The position numbers and the translations under genes are program-made. Source: an uncultured Lachnospiraceae bacterium (GTDB taxonomy: Bacteria; Bacillota; Clostridia; Lachnospirales; Lachnospiraceae). Taken from it: a stretch of DNA of 64,000 bases. The notes beneath the pieces are model-generated. The model made no database searches and was not told where the DNA came from. It saw only the letters and a program-made list of their open reading frames with translations. The stretch spans positions 1 through 64,000 of the forward strand of contig CANRPU010000010.1 in assembly GCA_947632555.1 (NCBI GenBank). The letters run 5' to 3'. Every line of letters starts with the position of its first letter. Position 1 is the first letter of the stretch. Below are positions 50,968 to 59,106 of the stretch, piece by piece.

Positions 50968-52207
50968 AAAAGGGACCCGCTGTAAGATCTGCACAGGCTG
51001 CGGCAGGTGTTTCGGAGGCGGAAAGCCCGATGTGGTGTGTGCTTTTTTCCCGGAAGAACTTTTTCCCCCGCAATATCCCCCCATATCGGGAGAGAGCGGA
51101 GGGGAGGAAGAGGAGTGCGTAGCCGCGGCGGATATCGGGACTACCACGATCGCCATGCAGCTAAGGCGGACAGCGGACGGCAGGATACTGGATACTTTCA
51201 CGTGCCTGAATCCTCAGCGGAATTACGGAGCTGACGTGCTGTCCCGGATTGAGGCGGCGGAGCGGCCGGAAGCGGCACAGGATATGAAGAGAGCGGTAAG
51301 AGAGGCGCTGGGGCAGGGGATTTCCCGGTTTCGCAGGAGGCTGTCCGTACTGCAGATGCAGACGGCGGATACGGAAAAAAAGCCTGTGCTGAAACGTCTG
51401 GTGATCGCGGGCAATACCACCATGGCGCATCTTTTTATGGGATATGATGTCAGCGGGATGGGGCGCTATCCCTTTACGCCCTGTACGCTTTCCGCCGTGA
51501 GGACCCGTTTCCTGGAACTGGATACGCTGGTGATGCCGGGAGCCTCTGCCTTTATCGGCGGGGATATCGTGGCGGATATCCATGCGCTGCGTATGGACGA
51601 AAGGGAAGAGATCACGCTGCTTCTGGACCTGGGGACCAACGGAGAGATGGTGCTGGGAAACAGGAACAGACTGGTGGCGGCGGCCGCGGCGGCGGGGCCG
51701 GCTTTTGAAGGAAGCGGCGGAACATACGGAGCGGACCTGATGGCGCTGACGGCCCGCCTGCTGGAGGAAGGGCTGCTGGACAGCACGGGACTGCTCGCGG
51801 AGCCGTATTTTACCAACGGCGTGGAGATAGGAGGGGTGCGGCTGACAGGCCGCCATATCCGGCAGCTGCAGATGGCGAAATCCGCGATCGCCACGGGGAT
51901 CCGCATCCTGTGCGGCAAATACGGGATAACCGATATGGGCTCCGTGGCCGGGGTATGGCTGGCAGGCGGAATGGGGTATTATCTGGACGCGAAAGCGGCG
52001 GCGGCTGTGGGGCTTTTTCCCCGGGAACTGGAAGACCGTACCCGGCCGGTGGGCAACGCGGTTTTGGAGGGCGCTTTTTTATACGGCAGGGAAGACGCGG
52101 CCGGCGCGCCTCCGAAAGTACCCGCCATAGAGGTATATAATCTGGCGGAAGAACCTGATTTTCAGGAAAAATATATTGCAGGCATGGAACTGTGTCCCTG
52201 CAAATAA
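50939..52207 (+). CDS. ASKHA-domain protein of the DUF4445/RACo type with N-terminal Cys cluster
   Basis: 422 residues. The main part (about residues 58-420) matches the ATP-binding domain of reductive activators of corrinoid proteins: VAAADIGTTTIAMQL, IAGNTTMAHLFMG, LLLDLGTNGEMVLG and WLAGGMGYYLD. Classical members have an N-terminal 2Fe-2S ferredoxin domain; here only a short motif CKICTGCGRC is present at residues 15-24, with an extra CPC near the C-terminus. It may carry a different iron-sulfur cluster. No corrinoid protein or methyltransferase lies nearby. The start has no strong binding site and lies inside the DUF4250 gene, which suggests coupled translation. Confidence 0.85.
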   Translation: MTNGPINSFKKGTRCKICTGCGRCFGGGKPDVVCAFFPEELFPPQYPPISGESGGEEEECVAAADIGTTTIAMQLRRTADGRILDTFTCLNPQRNYGADVLSRIEAAERPEAAQDMKRAVREALGQGISRFRRRLSVLQMQTADTEKKPVLKRLVIAGNTTMAHLFMGYDVSGMGRYPFTPCTLSAVRTRFLELDTLVMPGASAFIGGDIVADIHALRMDEREEITLLLDLGTNGEMVLGNRNRLVAAAAAAGPAFEGSGGTYGADLMALTARLLEEGLLDSTGLLAEPYFTNGVEIGGVRLTGRHIRQLQMAKSAIATGIRILCGKYGITDMGSVAGVWLAGGMGYYLDAKAAAAVGLFPRELEDRTRPVGNAVLEGAFLYGREDAAGAPPKVPAIEVYNLAEEPDFQEKYIAGMELCPCK

Positions 52208-52240
52208 AATGTAGCAAGCAACAAAAAAGCGTGAGCGGCA

Positions 52241-52930
52241 GTGAAAAGGAATAGAAAACGGACGGCATTTATACTATTGATCGGTTTGGTATTGATGTCG
52301 TCTTTTTGTACGGTAAAGCGGTTTTGGGGACTGCCGGCAGCGTCCCGGAATGTGAGGCGGGATGCGGCGGAAGAAGAAAAGAAGATAGCGCTGACCTTCG
52401 ATGACGGTCCGCATCCCTACTATACGGAGCAGCTTCTGGACGGCTTAAAAGAAAGAGGCGTGCACGTGACTTTTTTTGTGACGGGGGAACACGCGCAGCT
52501 TCACCCGGATATTATTGAAAGGATGAGCGAAGAGGGGCATCTGATCGGCAACCACACCTACAGCCATATACAGCTGACGGCGAATAACAGGGAGGAATTT
52601 AAGGAGGAACTGGTCAGGACCAGCGAGATCATCACCGGCATTACGGGGCAGGAGGTGATTTTTGTGCGGCCGCCCTACGGCTGCTGGGACAAGAGGCTGG
52701 AAGAGGAACTGAATATGTTTCCCGTATTGTGGAATGTGGATCCTCTGGACTGGTCTTCCCGGAACGCTGCCCGCATTACGGAAAAAATCGTTTCCGCGGC
52801 GGGAGAAAACGACATCATCCTTATGCACGATTATTACAAGACCTCCGTGACCGCGGCGCTGGACGCCATTGACAGGCTTAAGGAGGAAGGATATACTTTT
52901 GTGACAGTGGATGAAATTTTGTTTGATTAA
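52241..52930 (+). CDS. Polysaccharide deacetylase (CE4, NodB fold)
   Basis: 229 residues. A signal anchor covers about residues 8-27. The NodB domain follows with all motifs: TFDDGPHP (metal Asp), HTYSHIQL (metal His residues), RPPYGCWDK, WNVDPLDW and LMHDYYKTS (catalytic His). It should remove acetyl groups from peptidoglycan or another cell-wall polymer outside the membrane. Start GTG 52241; the upstream binding site is weak. The ASKHA gene ends 33 bases before it and the rarA start lies 16 bases after it. Confidence 0.93.
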   Translation: MKRNRKRTAFILLIGLVLMSSFCTVKRFWGLPAASRNVRRDAAEEEKKIALTFDDGPHPYYTEQLLDGLKERGVHVTFFVTGEHAQLHPDIIERMSEEGHLIGNHTYSHIQLTANNREEFKEELVRTSEIITGITGQEVIFVRPPYGCWDKRLEEELNMFPVLWNVDPLDWSSRNAARITEKIVSAAGENDIILMHDYYKTSVTAALDAIDRLKEEGYTFVTVDEILFD

Positions 52931-52946
52931 CGGGATAAGAGGAAAA

Positions 52947-54281
52947 ATGGATATTTTTGAATACATGCGGCAGAATCATATGGAAAAAGAATCGCCTCTG
53001 GCGGCCAGAATGCGTCCTGCATCCCTGGACGAGGTGGTGGGACAGCGGCATATCATAGATAAGGACAAGCTGCTTTACAGAGCCATTCAGGCGGATAAAC
53101 TCAGCTCCCTTATCTTTTACGGCCCGCCGGGGACCGGCAAGACCACGCTGGCCAGGGTGATCGCCAATACCACCAGCGCGGAATTTATCCAGCTCAACGC
53201 CGCGGCCGCGGGGAAGAAGGACATGGAGGAAGTGGTGGAAAAGGCCAAAGGCAACCGCGGCATGTACGGCAGAAGGACGATCTTGTTCATAGATGAGATT
53301 CACCGTTTCAATAAAGGGCAGCAGGATTATCTGCTTCCTTTTGTGGAGGACGGTACGATCGTCCTGATAGGAGCCACCACAGAAAATCCTTATTTTGAAG
53401 TAAACGGCGCGCTGCTTTCCCGTTCCGCTGTGTTTGAGCTGAAGCCCCTGGAAAAGGAGGATATCAGAGGGCTGATCCAAAAAGCCGTCTATGACCGGGA
53501 CCGGGGTATGGGCAGCTATGACGCGGTGATAGAGGAGGACGCGCTGGAGTTTCTGGCGGACATGGCGGACGGGGATGCCAGGCACGCGCTGAACGCGGTG
53601 GAACTGGGCATTCTCACCACAAACCGCAGTGAAGACGGGAAGATCCATATCACCATGGAGGTGGCCCAGGAGTGTATCCAGCGGAGGGCGCTCCGCTATG
53701 ACAAGAGCGGGGATTCCCATTACGATACCATTTCCGCTTTTATCAAAAGCATGCGAGGTTCCGATGCGGATGCGGCGGTATATTATCTTGCCAGAATGCT
53801 GTACGCGGGCGAAAGCGTAACGTTTATTGCCAGGAGGATCATGATCTGCGCCGCGGAAGATGTGGGAAATGCCGATCCCCGGGCTCTGACGGTGGCGGTC
53901 AGCGCTTCCCTGGCGGCAGAGCGGGTAGGGATGCCGGAAGCGCAGATCATTCTGGCTCAGGCTGCGGCCTATGTTGCCAGCGCACCCAAGAGCAATTCGG
54001 CCTCTTCGGCCATAGCCGCCGCTGCCGCGGAAGTGGAAAAAAGCGGCAATCTTCCGATCCCGCCGCATCTGCAGGATGCCCATTACCAGGGGGCGGCCAA
54101 GCTCGGACACGGAACGGGTTATAAATACGCGCACGATTATCCCAATCACTACGTCAGACAGCAGTATCTGCCCTATGAATTAAGCGGAAGGGAGTTTTAC
54201 AGTCCTTCGGGAAACGGTTATGAGGTAAAGATAAGGGAGCATATGAAACGGATCAGGGAAGAGGCGGAAGAAACGCCTTAA
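52947..54281 (+). CDS. rarA: Replication-associated recombination protein A
   Basis: 444 residues, AAA+ ATPase of the MgsA/WRNIP1 family that acts at stalled replication forks with SSB and the replisome. Walker A is GPPGTGKTTLA near residue 58 and Walker B ILFIDEIHRFNKGQQDYLL near 112. The C-terminal part with LARMLYAGESVTFIARRIMI and PKSNSA is typical. The ATG at 52947 is supported by AGAGGA upstream and the family start. It ends 6 bases from the convergent DUF4364 gene without a visible terminator. Confidence 0.96.
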   Translation: MDIFEYMRQNHMEKESPLAARMRPASLDEVVGQRHIIDKDKLLYRAIQADKLSSLIFYGPPGTGKTTLARVIANTTSAEFIQLNAAAAGKKDMEEVVEKAKGNRGMYGRRTILFIDEIHRFNKGQQDYLLPFVEDGTIVLIGATTENPYFEVNGALLSRSAVFELKPLEKEDIRGLIQKAVYDRDRGMGSYDAVIEEDALEFLADMADGDARHALNAVELGILTTNRSEDGKIHITMEVAQECIQRRALRYDKSGDSHYDTISAFIKSMRGSDADAAVYYLARMLYAGESVTFIARRIMICAAEDVGNADPRALTVAVSASLAAERVGMPEAQIILAQAAAYVASAPKSNSASSAIAAAAAEVEKSGNLPIPPHLQDAHYQGAAKLGHGTGYKYAHDYPNHYVRQQYLPYELSGREFYSPSGNGYEVKIREHMKRIREEAEETP

Positions 54282-54287
54282 AAGAAG

Positions 54288-54803
54288 TCAGAACAGCTGC
54301 TCTGTCAGATACTGATAGATCAGCTGATTTTTTTTCTGCCAGTTGCCGCAGACGGAAGCCGCGAGCTCTTTTGTGGGTACGGAAAGGGTGATGTCCACCA
54401 GCGTGATGCCCCTGTCGCGTGCCAGCAGATGCGCTTCGTACTCGCCGCTGGGGGCCTTATCATAGCTGCCCTGTACCGATACCTCATTGAGCAGCTCGAT
54501 CTCCTTTTCCTGAAAATAGGCGTCGATCTCCTCCCGGATAGCGCTGCCGATGCGGTTCTTAAAAAAGCGCAGGGTTTCCCGGCCTTCTTCCGTAATGGAA
54601 AACTGGGTACGGTTTAAGATGGTCTTGGCCTGTATCAGACCGGTATCGGCAAGCTCGGCAAAGACCTGCTGCAGGGTAAAGAAATTGGTGTAATCCCTGT
54701 CCTGGACAAATTCGCTTATCTGGTTCCTGGTTAAGGGAAAAGCGGCTTTGTCCAGCATGTAAAGCACGATCAGTTTATACAGAGTGAAGGGTTCCTTCGT
54801 CAT
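54288..54803 (-). CDS. DUF4364 protein, winged-helix-like
   Basis: 171 residues. The N-terminal 75 residues (LYKLIVLYMLDKAAFPLTRNQISEFVQ...TGLIQ...FSITEEGRETLRFF) look like a PadR or ArsR-like winged helix; the rest is a family-specific domain. DUF4364 is common in Lachnospiraceae and near relatives, function unknown, possibly a regulator. Its start overlaps the end of the upstream radical SAM gene by 29 bases. Confidence 0.88.
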   Translation of the reverse strand: MTKEPFTLYKLIVLYMLDKAAFPLTRNQISEFVQDRDYTNFFTLQQVFAELADTGLIQAKTILNRTQFSITEEGRETLRFFKNRIGSAIREEIDAYFQEKEIELLNEVSVQGSYDKAPSGEYEAHLLARDRGITLVDITLSVPTKELAASVCGNWQKKNQLIYQYLTEQLF

Positions 54804-55773
54804 GATAACATCTCCCCTGAAAAGTACCGCGGCGCCGGATCTCCTGATGCAGCGTGTTCAGTACATTTCTTTTATGCAGGCTCCAAAGCGGAGCGATCGT
54901 CAGTTCTCTGGGCCCGTCCCCGGTCAGCCGGTGGATTACCATATCGGGGCGCAGTATTTCCAGACAGTGGATCAGAATATCCAGGTATTCTTCCTGGGAC
55001 AGAACGGTAAAATTTCCCAGCTCTCCCCGCAGGAACGCGTTCCCCAGAGGCGTGTTTTTCAGGATGTGGAGCAGCTGCAGCTTGATGCCGGAAACGGGCA
55101 GGCCGTTTAAGCAGCGGCAGGTGTCGTACATCATTTCCGGCGTTTCTCCCGGCAGTCCCAAAATGACATGAACGATGACGGGAACGGAACGTTCTGCCAG
55201 CGCTTTTACGGCTTCCCGGAATACGGGAAGGGAGTATCCCCTGTTGCAGAACGCGGCGGTCCGCTCGTGTATGGTCTGCAGTCCCAGCTCCAGCCAGATG
55301 AATTTGTCGGGGTAAGCGGCCTTCAGTTCCGTCAGGAGCGCTAAGACCTCTTCAGGCAGGCAGTCGGGACGCGTGGCGATGGAAATGCCGGCCGTTTGAG
55401 GAAGCTCCAGAGCAGCCGTATAGAGCGTACGGAGATAGGAAACGGGCGCATAGGTGCCCGTATAAGCCTGAAAATACGCGATAAAGCGGCTGCCGGTCTT
55501 TTTGCGGCCGAAAAGACGAAAGCCTTCCTGCAGCCGCGCTTCCATGACCGTCTTTGTGTCAGGGCACAGTGATCCTTCCTGCCGCACCCTGACCGCGAAA
55601 TCTCCGCTGCCGCCTTCACTGCAGAAGATGCAGCCTCCCCTGCCCGCGGTGCCGTCCCGGTTGGGACAGCTGAAACCGCCGTCCAGCGCGATCTTATAAT
55701 ATTTTTCCCCATAGGTATTCTTCAGAAAGGCATCCAGGGAATAGTAAGGTCTGCCCAGCCAGTCCGCGGTCAT
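54775..55773 (-). CDS. TIGR01212-family radical SAM protein (YhcC type)
   Basis: 332 residues. The iron-sulfur cluster binding cysteines are in GGFSCPNRDGTAGRGGCIFC near residues 33-52, a spacing peculiar to this family and not the usual CX3CX2C. A SAM-binding barrel follows (SIATRPDCL, WLELGLQTIHERT, VHVILGLPGET). The reaction is unknown. The 7-base gap to the malic enzyme gene upstream suggests cotranscription on the minus strand. Confidence 0.92.
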   Translation of the reverse strand: MTADWLGRPYYSLDAFLKNTYGEKYYKIALDGGFSCPNRDGTAGRGGCIFCSEGGSGDFAVRVRQEGSLCPDTKTVMEARLQEGFRLFGRKKTGSRFIAYFQAYTGTYAPVSYLRTLYTAALELPQTAGISIATRPDCLPEEVLALLTELKAAYPDKFIWLELGLQTIHERTAAFCNRGYSLPVFREAVKALAERSVPVIVHVILGLPGETPEMMYDTCRCLNGLPVSGIKLQLLHILKNTPLGNAFLRGELGNFTVLSQEEYLDILIHCLEILRPDMVIHRLTGDGPRELTIAPLWSLHKRNVLNTLHQEIRRRGTFQGRCYHDEGTLHSV

Positions 55774-55779
55774 AAACGA

Positions 55780-56931
55780 TCATCGGATATGGGACTTGAC
55801 GGCCTGCGCCACTACGTCCGCGACCTTGGGATCAAAGGCTTCCGGCATGATATTGTCCTCGGAGAGTTCTTCGTCGGGAACCAGTCCGGCAATAGCCGTC
55901 GCTGCCGCCAGTTTCATTTCCTCGGTGATGCGGGAAGCGCGGCCTTCCAGCGCGCCTTTGAAGATGCCGGGAAAAGCCACTACGTTGTTGACCTGATTGG
56001 GAAAATCGGAACGTCCGGTACCCACCACTCTGGCACCGGCTTTTTTGGCCAGATCCGGCATGATCTCGGGAATGGGATTGGCCATGGCGAACAGAATGGC
56101 GTCTTTGTTCATGGAAGAAACCATTTCCTGCGTTACGATATTGGGGGCGGAAACGCCCACGAAAATATCCGCGCCCTTCATGGCATCCGCCAGAGTGCCC
56201 GTTTCGCCCTGCAGATTGGTGACTTCGGTCATTTTCTGCTGCATCCAGTTCAGGCCTTCCGCGGATCTGGAAAGGATGCCCGCCTTATCGCACATGATGA
56301 TATGAGGAAAGCCGTAGGTCAGCAGAAGCCTGGTAATGGCTACGCCGGCGCTGCCCGCGCCGTTGACTACGACCCGGCAGTTTTCTTTTTTCTTGCCCAC
56401 CACCTTAAGGGCGTTGATGATGCCGGCCAGTACCACGATGGCGGTACCGTGCTGGTCATCATGGAAGACGGGGATATCCAGGATTTCGTTAAGCCTTTCC
56501 TCGATCTCAAAACAGCGGGGCGCACTGATATCCTCCAGATTGATGCCGCCAAAGCCGGGAGCCAGATAGGTGACGGCTTTGATGATCTCTTCCGTGTCCT
56601 GGGTATCCAGACAGATGGGGACCGCGTTGACGCCGCCGAATTCCTTGAACAGGACCGCTTTGCCTTCCATGACGGGCATAGCGGCGTAGGGACCGATATT
56701 TCCCAGTCCCAGTACGGCGCTGCCGTCGGAAACTACGGCAACGGTATTGGCTTTCATGGTATATTGATAGGCGGCTTCTTTATCCTGCGCGATGACTTTG
56801 CAGGGTTCCGCCACGCCGGGTGTGTAGGCCAGGGCAAGGTCCTCCCTGGATTTGACAGGAGCCTTGCTGACGGTTTCCAGTTTGCCGTTCCACTGTTTAT
56901 GGAGCAGCAGCGCTTTTTCATTCGTTGTCAT
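55780..56931 (-). CDS. NAD-dependent malic enzyme
   Basis: 383 residues. It converts malate to pyruvate and CO2 with reduction of NAD(P). Catalytic motifs: SREDLALAYTPGVAEPCK, VSDGSAVLGLGNIGP, the metal-binding segment FEIEERL...IPVFHDDQHGTA, and the nucleotide site VVNGAGSAGVAI near residue 190. GCAAGGAG lies before the ATG at 56931; an earlier ATG would add 15 unlikely residues. It is first in a minus-strand group with the radical SAM and DUF4364 genes. Confidence 0.95.
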   Translation of the reverse strand: MTTNEKALLLHKQWNGKLETVSKAPVKSREDLALAYTPGVAEPCKVIAQDKEAAYQYTMKANTVAVVSDGSAVLGLGNIGPYAAMPVMEGKAVLFKEFGGVNAVPICLDTQDTEEIIKAVTYLAPGFGGINLEDISAPRCFEIEERLNEILDIPVFHDDQHGTAIVVLAGIINALKVVGKKKENCRVVVNGAGSAGVAITRLLLTYGFPHIIMCDKAGILSRSAEGLNWMQQKMTEVTNLQGETGTLADAMKGADIFVGVSAPNIVTQEMVSSMNKDAILFAMANPIPEIMPDLAKKAGARVVGTGRSDFPNQVNNVVAFPGIFKGALEGRASRITEEMKLAAATAIAGLVPDEELSEDNIMPEAFDPKVADVVAQAVKSHIR

Positions 56932-56987
56932 ATTTTTTCTCCTTGCTTTTTCATGGTATCTGCACTCTTCCATCATAGTCCATTTTC

Positions 56988-57062
56988 ATTTCTTCCGCAA
57001 GGAAGAAATTGTTTCCGCAAGGAAGAAATTGTTTCCGCAAGGAAGAAATTTTTTTCCGCAGG
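56988..57062. repeat. Tandem 20-bp repeats forming GCAA-loop hairpins
   Basis: Three copies of TTCCGCAAGGAAGAAATTGT with period 20 (56993, 57013, 57033; the third ends in TTTT) and a degenerate fourth at 57054. The first copy extends to a 9-bp stem ATTTCTTCC-GCAA-GGAAGAAAT. They lie between the malic enzyme start and the recombinase gene. Confidence 0.92.
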
Positions 57063-57172
57063 GAAGCGTGGTAAAATCTTTTCATCGGAGCGGAAACTTC
57101 GGTGAGAGGCCGGCTGCCGCACGGAAAACAGATTCTTTTACCCGTAAAAATAGGGGAAGAGGTAAAAGAGAA

Positions 57173-57994
57173 ATGAAATACGAAAAGGACTTGAAAAACT
57201 ACGAAAACTATTTAAGACAGAAGGAACTGTCTGACGGGAGTATTGGAATCTATGTCAGAGAAGCGGGAAGGCTGCTGGAATTTTTAAAAGAGCGGCCTGT
57301 GACGAAGGAGGTGATGATCGCCTATAAAGCGAAGCTGCTGGAGAAGAAGCAAAAGGCCGCTACGATAAACCTGCGAATAGTAGCGGCAAATCAGTATATC
57401 AAGTATGCGGGGTACGAAAACTGCGTGATCAAAACAGAGAGGATACAGAAGAAGCGTTCCCTGGACAATGTGATCACCGCGGAAGAGTACAGGAGGCTTT
57501 TGGAATACGCGAAAGAGAGCGGAAGGGAAAAATATTATTATATTTTCATGACGCTGGCTCTTACCGGCATGCGCATCAGCGAGCTGCGCTTTCTGACAAG
57601 AGAAGTGCTGGAAAATGGCAGGTTTACGGTACACAATAAAGGCAAGATAAGAGAGATATACCTGTCGGAACGGCTTGTCCGGAACCTGCTTGTATACTGT
57701 GAAAGCAGAAATCTGCATCAGGGTGTTATCTTTCGGGGTAATGGGGAGGCTCCCATCAGCAGGATCGCCGTATATAAAATGCTTCGCCATCTGGGTGATA
57801 TGGCAGGGATCGATAAAAAGAAACTGCATCCCCACGGGCTTCGTCATCTGTTCGCTGTAACTTATATGAAACAGTTCGCGGATCTGACAGAGCTCGCGGA
57901 TATACTGGGTCACTCCAGTCTGGAAACGACCCGTATCTATACCACGACCACTGCCGAGGAAAAGAGGAAACGGTTAAACGGGCTGCGTTTTTAA
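57173..57994 (+). CDS. Tyrosine recombinase (XerC/D-like integrase)
   Basis: 273 residues. An N-terminal SAM-like DNA-binding domain (about 1-95) and a C-terminal catalytic domain. All active-site residues are visible: Arg134 in LTGMRISEL, the Lys in the NKGKIREI hairpin, HPHGLRH, LGHSSLETT and the nucleophile Tyr256 in TRIYTTTT. It is much shorter than phage or conjugative-element integrases and lacks their arm-binding domain, so it resembles Xer or invertase-type enzymes. AAGAGG precedes the ATG at 57173. Downstream lie two inverted Xer-like sites (58068-58088 and 58242-58262), the obvious candidate targets. GC is lower than in flanking genes, in keeping with an islet inserted between two minus-strand operons. 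Confidence 0.93.
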   Translation: MKYEKDLKNYENYLRQKELSDGSIGIYVREAGRLLEFLKERPVTKEVMIAYKAKLLEKKQKAATINLRIVAANQYIKYAGYENCVIKTERIQKKRSLDNVITAEEYRRLLEYAKESGREKYYYIFMTLALTGMRISELRFLTREVLENGRFTVHNKGKIREIYLSERLVRNLLVYCESRNLHQGVIFRGNGEAPISRIAVYKMLRHLGDMAGIDKKKLHPHGLRHLFAVTYMKQFADLTELADILGHSSLETTRIYTTTTAEEKRKRLNGLRF

Positions 57995-58011
57995 AACCGA
58001 GTAAACCATAG

Positions 58012-58048
58012 CATAGGAAAACGGAAGTAGGGAAGCGGTTTTCCTGTG
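58012..58048 (+). terminator. Hairpin after the recombinase gene
   Basis: CATAGGAAAAC (58012-58022) pairs with GTTTTCCTGTG (58038-58048), one G-T pair, 15-base loop. No T run, so termination is uncertain. Confidence 0.45.
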
Positions 58049-58067
58049 CGGCGGAAAGGCTGAAAGG

Positions 58068-58088
58068 TTAACAAAATACGATATTTTG
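58068..58088 (-). repeat. Inverted Xer-like site, left copy
   Basis: Read on the minus strand the site is CAAAATATCGTATTTTGTTA plus A. It matches the right copy at 19 of 21 positions, with an identical centre ATCGTA and arms that resemble Xer binding arms (TTTTGTTAA compared with TTATGTTAA of dif). It lies 73 bases after the recombinase stop. Confidence 0.6.
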
Positions 58089-58241
58089 AAATAAAAATCA
58101 AGCCCTGTAAAGAAAAAATTTCTATTTTTAAAAACAGATCTTGCGGGGTAAGGGCCTGCGCATTCCGGAAAGTATATTCACAATAAACTAAATATATATT
58201 TTGAATGTACTAAAACAGAAAAAACGGCGGAAAAGGGTTGA
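58089..58241. other. 153-bp AT-rich segment between the inverted sites
   Basis: No gene. The segment is AT-rich with oligo-A and oligo-T tracts and one GC-rich core (58141-58170). The first four bases of a TTGACA box at 58238-58243 belong to its right end, so inversion would remove that box. No convincing -10 box pairs with it on either strand. Confidence 0.45.
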
Positions 58242-58262
58242 CAAAATATCGTATTATGTAAA
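58242..58262 (+). repeat. Inverted Xer-like site, right copy
   Basis: CAAAATATCGTATTATGTAA plus A. Its right arm TTATGTAAA equals the XerD-binding arm of the Bacillus dif site. It lies 55 bases before the orphan gene. Confidence 0.6.
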
Positions 58263-58317
58263 AAACGGGAGGCCCGTTCTCAACAAGAAAAGGCGATACG
58301 CTTAAAAGGAGGAAAAA

Positions 58318-59031
58318 ATGGATTTTTTATTGCGTTTGGACAAAAAGTTTCTGCATGAAGACCTGGAAAAGATCAGAGAGGGAAGGAAACAGCTATGTAA
58401 GACGGTTTTGGGGCAATCTCAATCGGCCCAGGGAGGGGCGGGCGAAGAAGCGCAGCGCGCTCATATCCAGGTAGCGGGAACAGGGGGAAAGGAAAATATC
58501 ATTATTCTGGAAGCCGTGGGCAGCAATCTGTGGATGGAGGGATTTCAAACGGAAAAAAGCGAAAAGATCATTCCGTTTAGCCAGGACAGAGAAGAATTAC
58601 GCTATAAGGACAATGATCATTGCTGTCTGCTTGAACTGTCTGCGCTGCAGAGTACACTGGGAAAATTGCGCTCTTATGTGAAAAAGCCGAAGTCGGAGCA
58701 GAAAAAGTTGCAATCGGATAAGACGTATCGGCAAGGTTTTCTGGCAGGAGTGTTTGTAGCCTCGGAAATGGTCAGAAATGAATTTCTGGAAAGAATCGTT
58801 CTGGCAGACGGGCTGCGAAACTATACCTGGGAGAAAGCGCTTCTTTTGTACCGGAACTGGGAAACTGTGGCGAAGCGGCTGTACTGCATAGAAGGAGGAA
58901 AATCCGAGATGATACCTGTTATCAGAGTAAATGACATGGCAGCGATGGGAGCAGTCAGGCTCAGAGGTGAAGATATGAAAAATATATGGGAGTGTTATCA
59001 GGAACTGCTGCGGTGTCTGAAGATATGCTGA
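58318..59031 (+). CDS. Orphan protein of unknown function next to the recombinase
   Basis: 237 residues, soluble, no signal peptide, no recognised domain. The N-terminal 80 residues are polar, then a beta-rich stretch (ENIIILEAVGSNLWMEGF), a basic segment (YVKKPKSEQKKLQSDK) and a helical C-terminus rich in Leu, Tyr and Cys (ALLLYRNWETVAKRLYCI). AAAAGGAGGAAAAA gives an excellent ribosome binding site. It is separated from the recombinase by 323 bases that hold two inverted recombination-like sites, so its expression may depend on recombination. It is followed by a 30-bp palindrome. What it does cannot be told. Confidence 0.75.
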   Translation: MDFLLRLDKKFLHEDLEKIREGRKQLCKTVLGQSQSAQGGAGEEAQRAHIQVAGTGGKENIIILEAVGSNLWMEGFQTEKSEKIIPFSQDREELRYKDNDHCCLLELSALQSTLGKLRSYVKKPKSEQKKLQSDKTYRQGFLAGVFVASEMVRNEFLERIVLADGLRNYTWEKALLLYRNWETVAKRLYCIEGGKSEMIPVIRVNDMAAMGAVRLRGEDMKNIWECYQELLRCLKIC

Positions 59032-59046
59032 AAAATAGGAAATATA

Positions 59047-59076
59047 ACAAGAGAGCGTCCCGGGACGCTCTCTTGT
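59047..59076. terminator. 30-bp perfect palindrome between convergent genes
   Basis: Two 15-base arms, ACAAGAGAGCGTCCC and GGGACGCTCTCTTGT, with no spacer. It lies between the orphan gene (+) and carB (-), each ending nearby. T runs are weak on both sides, so it acts either as a bidirectional terminator or as a transcript-protecting stem. Confidence 0.7.
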
Positions 59077-59106
59077 CCATAAAATTTCCAAAAAGGTATT
59101 TTGGGA

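Noticed and set aside
56988..57062. A CRISPR array or multiple terminators
   Set aside because: Units of 20 bases follow each other without spacers, and only the last copy leads into a T run on the plus strand with no gene ending there.
58238..58266. A complete sigma-A promoter formed by TTGACA at 58238
   Set aside because: No acceptable -10 box lies 16 to 18 bases downstream (the sequence there is oligo-A), so only the -35-like box is noted.
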